A DNA stretch of 64,000 bases. Source: Sclerurus mexicanus. Taxonomy: Eukaryota > Chordata > Aves > Passeriformes > Furnariidae. The notes beneath the pieces were generated by a model. The model was not told where the DNA came from and did no database searches. It was given only the letters and a program-made list of their open reading frames with translations. Shown one piece after another: positions 48,863-59,200 of the stretch; position 1 is the first letter of the stretch, and each line of letters starts with the position of its first letter. The stretch spans positions 558,001 to 622,000 of the forward strand of contig VWZF01004788.1 of assembly GCA_013396755.1 (NCBI GenBank), in the 5' to 3' direction. Both the position numbers and the translations under genes were made by a program.

Positions 48863-49311
48863 AAAAAAAAAAAATCTTGGCCTTAATACATATATAATTT
48901 ATGAAAGTTAATACATTCTCTGAGTCAGATGCAGATAACTTTCTTGTCTGAATATGAGATAATCACTTTTACTCAAGAAACTGAATCAATGATATGTTTA
49001 ACTTTAGGGAACTTCAGGCATTTTCATTTTTCTCTTGCTGCCTAACTCTCCCAGGAGGAAAAAGAGAACTCCTATGCCAATGGCATTTTAAAGGATGCTA
49101 GGTAATAATTTGACCACTATGTTGATTTTCTTTCTTCCAATTTCATAATGGTTTCAGCAAGTTCTTTTCATTCACTGTCTGAAGTTGCCAGGTTTGCTTG
49201 TCCCTTTGGATGCACATGCAGCAAGTGAAAGAACAGGAATAACAAAAGATTGAAGGAGAGGAATAAAACTGAAGCTGTAACAAATCATACAGTAGTAACA
49301 TATAGGATGGA

Positions 49312-50053
49312 TGGGCCTGGAGAGTGGTAGTGAAGAGAGTTAAATCCAGCTGGTGGCTGGTCACTAGTGGGGTCCCCAAGGGTCAGTCCTGATCAATATC
49401 TTTGTCAGTGGTCTGGATGAGAGGATTCAGGGCACCCTCTGTTTCAGATGATACCAGCTTGGACAGGATGATCTGCTGGAGGGTTGGAAGGTTCTGCAGA
49501 GGGATCTGGACAGGCTGGCTTGAAAGATGCTGGGGATTGCCCCAACCCATGTGCAGGACCTTGGCAGTGTTGAACCTCATGAGGTTCCCAAGGGCCCACT
49601 TCTTGAGCTTGTCCATGTGCCTCTAGATGGCATCCCTTCTCTCCAGTGTGTTGACTCCACTGCATAGTTTGGTGTCATTGGCAAACTTGCCGGGGGTGCA
49701 CTTGATCACACTCTCCATGTCATGAACAAAGACATTTGTTCATACAGTCCCCATACAGATCCCTGAGGAACATCACTCGTCGCTGGTCTCCACTTTGACA
49801 TTGAGCCATTGACCCTAACTATCTGAGTGTGACCACCCAGGTCCATCTTTCAAATGAGTCTCTCCTTTTGAGACAAGGATGTTGTGCAGGACAGTGCCAA
49901 ATACTCTGCACAAGCCCAGACAGATGATGTCGTTGCCTCTTATCCACCACCACTGTAACCCCATCATAGAAGGCCACCAAATTTGTTGGCAGTGCCAGGG
50001 TAACAGTCAGACTCGATGTTAAAGGTCTCTTCCAACCTAAACAAGTCTATGAA
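49312..50053 (+). mobile_element. Degraded CR1-like composite repeat
   Basis: The left part (about 49312-49560) resembles sense CR1 reverse-transcriptase DNA, with recognisable remnants of the GVPQGS and DDL/SGLDE regions and AGGGATCTGGACAGGCTGG. The right end, AAAGGTCTCTTCCAACCTAA, is the sense CR1 3' end. The middle (about 49560-49990) is a familiar-looking avian repeat that I cannot assign to a family. No intact ORF. Confidence 0.7.
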
Positions 50054-52320
50054 CTGGTTATCATTTTGAGGACAGTTAAAGCATTTTCTCTGGGCTCCTG
50101 CCTACACTGAAGTAACCGAGGAGCTTAAATATGTATTTATTACAGTGCAATTAAACCTTTAGAATTAGAAGTGGTGACAGAGATCATGACCAGTAAAAGT
50201 GATTTTCACTGGTCTTTTGTTCAATAAATTTCATAGCATTTTATGATGCTGAACCTGAAGGAGATGAGAACAAGACTTACTTGGGACTTCACCAAGATTC
50301 CAGGAGCATCTAGTTAGAGTTGGTGGCATTCTGCCAGTGGCTTGTGAAACTCTCAGTCTCTTTGCATTGTGCCTTCTAAATTTATTTCTTTGAACTGATG
50401 TAATTTTTTCTCTCTATCACTACTGTCAATACACCTTTGTTTTAAATTCATAATACTGCCTTTATTTCCCAAATCTTTATTTACTTGAATGTGCTGTTAG
50501 TAAAAATCCAGTCCCTGGTATGTTATGGTATACAACCCACCATTTGCAGGTACCTTTTTTCCACTCTTGTGCAAGATTTGGAATTGGTAAATACTCAGAT
50601 TAACCAATGCATCCCACAATGAATTACAATGGGCCTGAGAATTTATTCTTCAGTTCTGTATATCAAGTTAAAACAACTTGTGAGTCTGCTTGAAGGCAGA
50701 AAATCTGTCACAATCTTAAGCTATCCACTTATATAGATTCTGCATTGAATTGACTCTCAGTGTTGACTTTGATTGTAATAATTCTTAGTTGGTTTTTGCC
50801 TATGAATGTTTTTTTCTTCTACAAGTTTCCTTCCATAGTGGAATTTTATGCATTTTTCTGACTATACTTTCTAAAGCACTTCGCATTTGTATTTCACTGC
50901 TGGGGGTTTTTGCTTCTTTTGATTCATATGTTAATGCATTACATATGAAAAACTATTTTCATTCTGTTATCAGGTGGATTTTTTTTCCTTTTCAACAGTT
51001 TTGCACACTTTATAGTCAAAATAAAAGTTTGCTGGTGAAACTACAGTTTGTCATTACCAGTAGTGTTTAATTTGTTGCACAATGTAAGTAGTACTTTTGA
51101 AGATTATGTCCTAAATCAGTAAAAACTGACCTAAGTCTAAAACTTTTATAACACCTTTATGTGTGCCCAAGCCACTCACCTTGTGTGGAATCTTCTGGAT
51201 TTGTTCCTCCAGAATTAAACTCTTTGCACTTGCCTGGTGACTTCTTGTAGTGTTAATGCAGGAGATGTTGGCTATGAGAGAGTTTGGCAAAACTGGAGGT
51301 GCAGGAAAACTGTTCTGTCCCAAGCTCTGCCCCGAGTCTTGGGGCAGGATGGCATATTCTTTATGCCTATTTTCTTCTCCTCTCTTTTCCATGAAATCTC
51401 ACCCAGTGCTGATTCTATGGAACTAAACAGAGTGCAGTAGCCAGTTGTAGATACGACTTAAACATTCAACCCCTTTATATTTTATCATCTAAAACATGGG
51501 GCTATGCAAGGGACAAAAAGGCATTATCAGTATTAATCCCATTTAACTAACTCTCAAAAGTCTCCAATAAAAGTGCAAATATACTTTATTTTAGTAGGCA
51601 GCTGAATCAGACATTTTTGTCCCAGGTGATTTCTGGTTAGGCCCTTTCTGTCAGCACAAGGTGCCAGAGAAGTGGCTCCTAGATGCATCAGGTTTGGTTT
51701 GAGGAAGGTTTAATTACCTTTTTTTTTTCAATAATTCCTTCTGGAGTATGTATTTTACCACTACCTTTCCCTTTAGTGTTATCTTACATGTTACATGCAA
51801 AATACAGAGTTCCATGGATTGTGTTCTTTCTCTTTGTTGTCCCATGGCAAACAAGTCAACTGTTTGGAACATAACCAGACAGGTTAAGGGCTAGGGAAAA
51901 AATCAGTGTTTGACACAAGTGTGCCAAAGTTTATATTTGAAAATTTGGAAGGCTAAAAACAAAAGGAAAGACACATCATGGGATGGTTTCATTGTTGTCT
52001 TGGAGAGAGAATAAACTTCAGAGAGGTAAAGTCAAGACCACAAATAGTTTAATTTATACAGAGAGGTACAGAATATCCACATTGCACATCTTCCTCTAAA
52101 AACTGAGTATCTAAAAATAAAAGGCAACTTAGGATATCTAATTGCTGCCTTCTGACTGTTCTGGTTATCAGAACAGATCATAACCATACATTAAAAAAAA
52201 GATTAAAAAATTATTTATCTGGGGGTTTGTACAACCACAGATGTTACTTCAAAATCTGTAATCTTTACTATAAAACATATGTTTCTGGGACTTAAAATTC
52301 CCTTGCCCGTGGCTACTAGC
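50054..52320. other. Intergenic spacer between the two collagen 3' ends
   Basis: AT-rich DNA between the probable transcript ends. Further AATAAA hexamers on the + strand (50223, 51020) could serve an even longer COL19A1 UTR. No gene recognised. Confidence 0.5.
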
Positions 52321-53063
52321 CTTTTATTTAATTTCACACAGAAGAAGGCAAGCTGAAATAGGCTTCATATGGCATTACAAATGCAACACAAACTGGAGTC
52401 AAAAATGAAGAGGTTATTCCAAATGGGTTATTCACGAGAAGCCAGTGATGGAACCTTTACAGAGTCTGACAGCATAAAAGGTGCCGGGGGGACAAGTTTT
52501 CATAAGAACAGTCTCCCAACTGCATTTCTCCAATTGAATTGAAGAACTAAAGGAAGTTTAGCATATCCTGTACAACACATACATACAATGAGATGACTGT
52601 GCATGAAGGGTATGTGCTAGAATTCATTTTATAAGTATGAAAGAATAGCTACAACTGCAGTAAGTAAACTGTCCTTTTTTATTTGATGGCTGAAGTCATG
52701 TTATTTCACTGTACATCATACATAGGAATTAAGTGGGGGAGGAGGAAAAAAATCACAGAAACTCTTTATTAAACAAAATGAAAAATAAAAATAGACAACT
52801 GCCTTTTATCCTCCCCAAAAGGAGAAAGAACCAGAAAGAACAGAAGGTATCACCTGTGTATTTCTGTAAGCACCATTGTTCCAGCTTGTGTTGCTATGTA
52901 AACCTTTTGAAAGAATGTACAACCATTGTGTTAAAAATACCTTACAACCTTGGTTGAAAGGTTTGTCCGTGTTTGTACTTCTCCATCATTCCTTATTTTC
53001 TCCTTGGCTGTGTGTGCAGGAAGTAAGTTGATGCAGACACGTAGTGGCACTTGCCTTGCCCAC
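52321..53063 (-). other. COL9A1: Probable 3' UTR of COL9A1
   Basis: Follows the COL9A1 stop on the minus strand. Minus-strand AATAAA hexamers appear as TTTATT at 52765-52770, 52678-52683 and 52323-52328, giving candidate UTRs of about 0.3-0.75 kb. The recalled human UTR of roughly 0.7 kb favours the most distal. Confidence 0.45.
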
Positions 53064-53248
53064 TTACGGCCCTTTCATGTTCTTACCCACTCTCTGTCCT
53101 GCCTGCACTCTGCAAGATGCTGGCTCACAGTACCCAGGAGGGCCAGGAGGACCAGGTGGACCAGGAACTCCAGGCTGACCAGCCACTCCAGGGGGACCTC
53201 GATCACCATCACGGCCTTCCCTGCCATAGCTGGCTTTGCCTGGTTCAC
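53064..53248 (-). CDS. COL9A1: COL9A1 last coding exon (end of COL1 and NC1)
   Basis: 185 nt of coding sequence, entering in phase 1, stop TAA at 53066-53064. Acceptor GCTTTTCCAG. It encodes EPGKASYGREGRDGDRGPPG, further triplets, then GYCEPASCRVQAGQRVGKNM and KGP. GKASY is a helix interruption. The C-x4-C pair is the FACIT disulfide motif, the same arrangement as in COL19A1. Confidence 0.95.
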
Positions 53249-56200
53249 CTGGAAAAGCAGATGCAGGTCTACACACTGGCAGCACGCGACATGCTTAGCA
53301 TACATGCAGCTTTACTGAACATCCTGTTCTTAAAAGCTGTATGAAAGACACTGCTCTTGGGGGATTCCTCTGCTACCCAGGCTACAATTACAGAGCTACA
53401 GCATTGGACTTTCAACCCCAGTGTTCTGCAGCTGCAGTGGTGCAGTTCTGCTGCTACACACAGCTCTGCAGTACAACTGACTGCAGCACTGCAGCCAACC
53501 GGGCTGCTGATGCCTGTGAAGGGGTAGATGTTACTACACAGTTTTGTTAGTGCTCTGGAAAAAGATAGAACAAGAATTTATTTTTAATATCCATTCAGAT
53601 TGTTGGGGAAATAGCTTTACGGACTGGAACTTCTGAGCATTAAAGAAGCTTTTTACTTCTAAACCCTCAATGAAGACATGAAATACAGTGATTTCAGTAA
53701 GCCTCTTCAGACAGCTCTGAGTTACACAGATATTCTTGGGATCAATATATACTAACCTTTTTTATTTTTTGTCTTTTTCAGTAAGAGAACAAATTTAAGT
53801 AGTTTCTGTCTATACATAAAGACGGAAATGTGCTACAGAGATAGTGATGGCAATAACATGTTTATGTTCATTCCCTGGCCACTAGAGGGTGGCTGTGCTG
53901 CATCTATCAGCAGGAAGCTCTCCTGGAGTCCTATTATGTAACACTGTAATCAAGTACCACAGAAATAAAGGAATATCCTACATTGTAAGTGGAGGTTTTG
54001 AAGACTGCTGTGCCTGCCAGTGATATAATCTGAGGGTTGTGGCCTTTTTTCATTTACTTTTTCAATATAACTATATGTGTATATAATCTATATAGATTTA
54101 TATTAAAAGAAGCAATTTTTATTTATTTGTGTGTAATTGCCCCTTTCTTAAATGCTTGTACGTTTTTCCTACTCTTTCTACACTGAGATAAATGAGGTGG
54201 TTGCGTTTTAGTAAAAGAGTTTTTAATTCCGATTTTTGACTGAATCATTACCTATAAAGTAAAAATTATAGAGCACTGTAATTTTGAAGCTAATTGCTTA
54301 ATGGACACCTTTTATCTTTTCAAGGAAGCTTGAAGTATAAGTTCTGAGTAAATTTTTACTACATCTCTTCCTGTTTATCCTAACCCTCTTATATTTACCT
54401 GGAAGACCTCTTGGTCCAGGATAACCTTTCAATCCTCTGCCTGGAAATCCTCTCTCTCCTCTTTCTCCTGGTTCACCTAAAGCAAATTCATGAAACGTTA
54501 GTTACAGCCTGCCTGGAGTATCATTTTCAGTAAATTCCCTTTCAGAGGTGAACAGTTTATAAGCAGAGAATTCAGCTGGCTGTATATATTCTTAAGAGCT
54601 TTGAATGATGTCCTGACACATGCCCTTGTAGAATGTTTGGGTTTTGACTTTTTCCCCCCATTTGAGTCATACCCAAAAGCAGATATGTTGGAGGGGGAAA
54701 AAAACCACCTGGAGCTGGACAGTAAGTACCCCATGAAAGATGTCCCAGCCTATATAACAGGAATAAACCAAACCTGCAGGACTACACAGACTCTTTAGAA
54801 TACAGACTGATGTTACTGGTGTCTGCAAGACCATGTGTACTCAGCTAAGTAAAAATTCTTGTATAATATCATAAAGAGTTTTCTTTGGTGTGCACTCAGC
54901 TTTTTTTCACACCCGTATCTTGCTCCAAATCAGAACCAACTTAGTAAGAGAAAGCTTTTTGGTTGTTTGGATTGTAAACTCAAAATTCTGTTCACTGTAC
55001 CTATTCCACAAAATTATGTATATTCCCAGTTGTGAATACCCTACACTGATTTTTTTTTCTTTTTACTTTTTTTTTTTTTCCTGCAAGTCAAAAGTCACAA
55101 GTTAGAATAGACAGCTGAGTTTGTGGCTTGCCTAGAAATGGCACAGCAGAAAATGAGAAAGCCATCTAAAGGAACACAGGAGTCAGTACAAAAGTCCAGG
55201 TTTCAATAAAAGATGCACACAGGGTACTAGAGGAGGAATCTTAGATCCATGCTCCAGACTGCCTAGTCAACATGGAAATCTGGTCTGTCTTTTTAAATAC
55301 TGCTGCTGGAAGCATTGGTTCAGGTTCCCCATAGGTACTTCTTTTTTTAGCTATCTAAAACTTTGAAATAGTGCTTACTCCAAGTTACCGCAAACGTCTT
55401 CAACTCCTTCTTTTTGTTTCTGCTGCCCTTCACTACCCCAGATTGCTCAATAAGGTCACTTATCTCCTTCCTTGAGCTACCTTTTTTTGACTCTTTATTA
55501 AAATCATGTACCTTCCTATCTTCTTCTGTCTCTCATGGTTACACATTGCTATGTTTCTATCTCCTCTTTATTGTGACCTTCTAAACCATTCTCAACATTC
55601 TTCATGTCCCTCATGCACATGTTCTATGTACCCTTTTCCACTCACTCCAATCTCAGACAACTTCCCAAAGGGATGGGGAAAGACAGTTCATCTCTGTGAC
55701 CGCTGTGGAACTCTGGAAACTACCAGGAATGTGGAGTGAAGCACTGAAATTCTTCATCTTGGCTGCCATATACCATCATAAAAGCTTTTGCACATGAAGG
55801 CATTCATTTCTCTTGTATCTGTAACTGTATTTCAAGGTTTGATGAAAGGACAGTTGGAATTTTATGACAATTATGATAGAAAACAAAGCATCTTGCTTGT
55901 TAGGAGCTTTTTATGCTCTGTTTCCAATATTAACACAGCACAGCCTGCTGAGTGTTGAATAAAATTCAGCCTATCCCGTCACCTTTGTATCTCTGTTTTT
56001 TGTTTCTTCTGCAGTTTACATTAGATTAAATGAAAACAGTAACAAAGCTCCAGCAATGATGCCATTAAGGTTTGCTTTGTTTGTATTCTTTGTCTCAAAG
56101 GTTTTCCCAATTTTACTTTCAAATGAAGCTTAAATCAAAAGTAAACACTCTAATCCAGCAACAGACTAGCTTTGTGCAGAAATACAATTTTTAAATAAAA

Positions 56201-59200
56201 CCACCTATAAGAAACAAATTGAAATACTGCTGAACAGAAACTAATACATAAATAAGGGTCATAAGACTTTGCAGAAAATTCTATGTATAATCCTTCAGAG
56301 GAGAACAGAACCTCTCAGTTTTGAAGAGAAGAGATTAGCTGAGATCAAAGATTTTTTTATAAAGTGCAAGACAAGTTAATTTTATTGTGGATTTGTCTTT
56401 TTCAAAGAATCAATAGATTCTGGTACCTGGTGCAATGATGTTAAATGGTTCGAGGCTTAAACCCAAAGAAAAGACAGATTGTTGTCAGTCACTTCTAATG
56501 TGATCAACTGGGTGCACTTAGAAAAGTTGATTTATTAATTTAGTGAATGAATCTGACTGCTTCTGGGACCACGAGTCTTGCAAAAGTGAGGGCAACCACC
56601 AGGCCAAGGAGAGAAGAGAATCGCATCTGGTTTTTGTCATCAAATCACACAGTGTGAGAAAGGACAAGCAACTGCCCTGAACTAAAAGTAAGCAGCTGAG
56701 TCAGTGTCTTAATATTAATTCTCCCTCTCATGGGCTTTTGAGGTTTGGTTTTTCATCTAAAAACCAGATTTCTAAACAAGTCTTGCTAAATCCAGGACAA
56801 TGGTCCCTTTAATCATTGTGGTAACTGATACAACAGTTACAGCAAACAGCTTACGTTCCTAATTCAGGGTCTTTTTGCACTTCACATGTGTACAACATAC
56901 ATTCACAACCTGTAATCCAAGTAAAGGGGTACAAAAAAACCAACACAAAAAAAACTGAAGCAGTCAACAAGTGAAAGCCAGTTACAGAATTTCTTACCTT
57001 TAGGACCTTTACGACCAATCTCACCAGGAGGACCTTTAAGGCCAGGCAAGCCACGGGGGCCAAGCTGTCCTGGGAAGCCATTTTCACCAGCAGGTCCTGG
57101 AGCACCTGGTGGCCCCGGTCGGCCAGGAAGACCTGGAGCACCAAATTCTGGCCTCCTAAGGCTGGCTGCCAGCTGTGCTAGTTGTTCTGCGATGAACAGG
57201 AGGACAGAGTTAAGGAATGAGTAGATATGAATGAAGAGATTCCCATGGTGACTGAAGAAGGATGTATGTTCTCTGCTATGGAAACTGACAGAGTACACTA
57301 CGGCATATTCCTTTTATACAATGCTATTTACAAAGTTTATCACAAGGTATTATCTTAGGACTACCAGTGGCAAAATGCACAGGCACAGTGTGCAGAAAAA
57401 AATGCAATTTTTTCTGAAAAAAAATTAATGTTTGTGGTCTCAAATTACTGAAATGTATATAGTTCATTCAGAAATGTCCTTATAATTTTCTGTATCATTT
57501 AAATTTCAATCATCTAGTAAGAAACTTACTCATTAAATTGCTGTCTCTTAAAAGAGTAAACATATCAATTACTAAGTGTTAATCCTGTCAAGATCCATTT
57601 TTGCAAGAAGGGAAAGGCATGAAGGCAGTCATATATGTGCCCTGGTTAGAGCAGGCCTTTTTCAGAGGAAAGAAACCCTCAAACTGGTGCTCATGAGCTC
57701 AGGTTTGATAAATAATTGAACACTTTATGTTGATCTTTTCTTAAGGTAAATCAGCAGGACCTTTGCTCTTAATTAGGCACAGGATATCTTGTCGTTCCTT
57801 GGAATGGTCTGTGCTGGCTATCCCCTTTTGCTCCTGCCCCTTTCAGGCCACTGCTCTAACAGCATAACAGCAGTCCTCTCCTTAATGTTACTGTTCTAGA
57901 TTTCAAATCCATCTTCCCAGCATGCCTTAGAAATAACTTACTCTGCATAGAGCCACACAACTCCATATGACATTTGCTTTAAAGTCTGCGTGGCTTGGAA
58001 AGCCTAGTTATCTTGTGCCCACAAGTTATTTTGTGTCCACAACCAAGAAATACTAAGATGATGTGGGATGGGGCCCAGGGGGGATAGGATCCAAAATTAA
58101 ATAGGAATCATAGCCAGCAGGTATACAAAGAAGCCTTGGCATAGCTGTATGCAGGCAAATCCCGAGGAGATGAACTTCATTCACAGTTGTCTTTATGCTG
58201 ACAAGTTTCCAAAGACCCACTTGGATTGAATTCTAGTCCTGTGTTTTTCTCTTTTTTTGAACATGACAGCATTGACAATTATAGGGGGTCTCAAGAGGGA
58301 TACAGTGAAAACAGTCTAAATTTTGAGTGTACCAGTGTCTTCACTGCTAATTCTGATGGTTATGAATAAATTCAAGCACCAAATCCAAGTTCACTATAAT
58401 CCTCCTCAATATTACTGTGTCTTTCAAGGGACCACTTTAAAAGGTCTTTTTATCCTATTTATAGAAAAAATTTTTAAAAAATATCCTGTTGGGGAGTATC
58501 AAGAACAGTGATGACTACTGAGAATTTTTATATCATGAGCAGCAATTTCATTTGGGTACACTCTTAGCATTACAATGGCACACTATCACAAAGGGCATCT
58601 TCTATAGCAAGTACTGAAAAATTTCTTTTGTTCTTACAGGGCAGCATAAATTTTTAAAAACAATAAATCCCATACACCCAACCGTATTAGAAAAGCTTCA
58701 GATTTCTGTGTGTATCATGAACTCAGCAAATATAATTAAGGTTTTAAGCATGTTCCTGTTGCTTTAATTTTATGGTATGATATCTCCAGAAAACCTCTCT
58801 CTGCGATCCACCTTTTTTTTTTTTTTTTACTTATTTTGCACATAGTTTGTTTACTGCAATCTAATAGTGTGTGAGTACAAAATGCTAAAAAGCTTTTGGT
58901 GAAGCTGTGTACTTTTATGTACGTAGATGCAGCAAGTGATTTGAATACAAAATGTATGTTTTTCATAAAAATATTCTGATCTGTGGCCTGCTTACTACAG
59001 CAATAGTATGGAATCAACAGGTAGTTCGATGAGGTCACACAGTATACGAAAATAAAGGATTTTCTCATACTGTGTCCACATTCACACCTGGAAAGATTTT
59101 CTGCTAGGTCCCCTACTGTGTCCATAAAATTTGTTCTGGATAAAAGAGGGAAAATCTTGGTTGCCTCCACATTAATAGATTATCCTGATTTAAGGATTCT

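Larger units (their letters stand above)
43426..48900 (+). other. COL19A1: Probable long 3' UTR of COL19A1 (extent uncertain)
   Basis: Intron-free, AT-rich, CDS-free stretch right after the stop. The human COL19A1 message has a 3' UTR of several kilobases as I recall, which would place the end near 47.5-48.9 kb here. The canonical AATAAA sites I list as candidates lie at 47493 and 48857. A GC-richer patch at about 45.1-45.9 kb has overlapping open frames without family features. Confidence 0.45.

Noticed and set aside
53341..53550. 69-codon Cys-rich open frame on the + strand
   Set aside because: It lies opposite a COL9A1 intron in a CTGCAG-rich patch. Its Cys content follows from TGC/TGT word composition, with no signal peptide and no known fold pattern.
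56851..57144. 97-codon minus-strand frame beside the COL9A1 exon
   Set aside because: It is the wrong frame of the true exon at 56998-57186; the correct frame gives Gly-X-Y and NC2 motifs.
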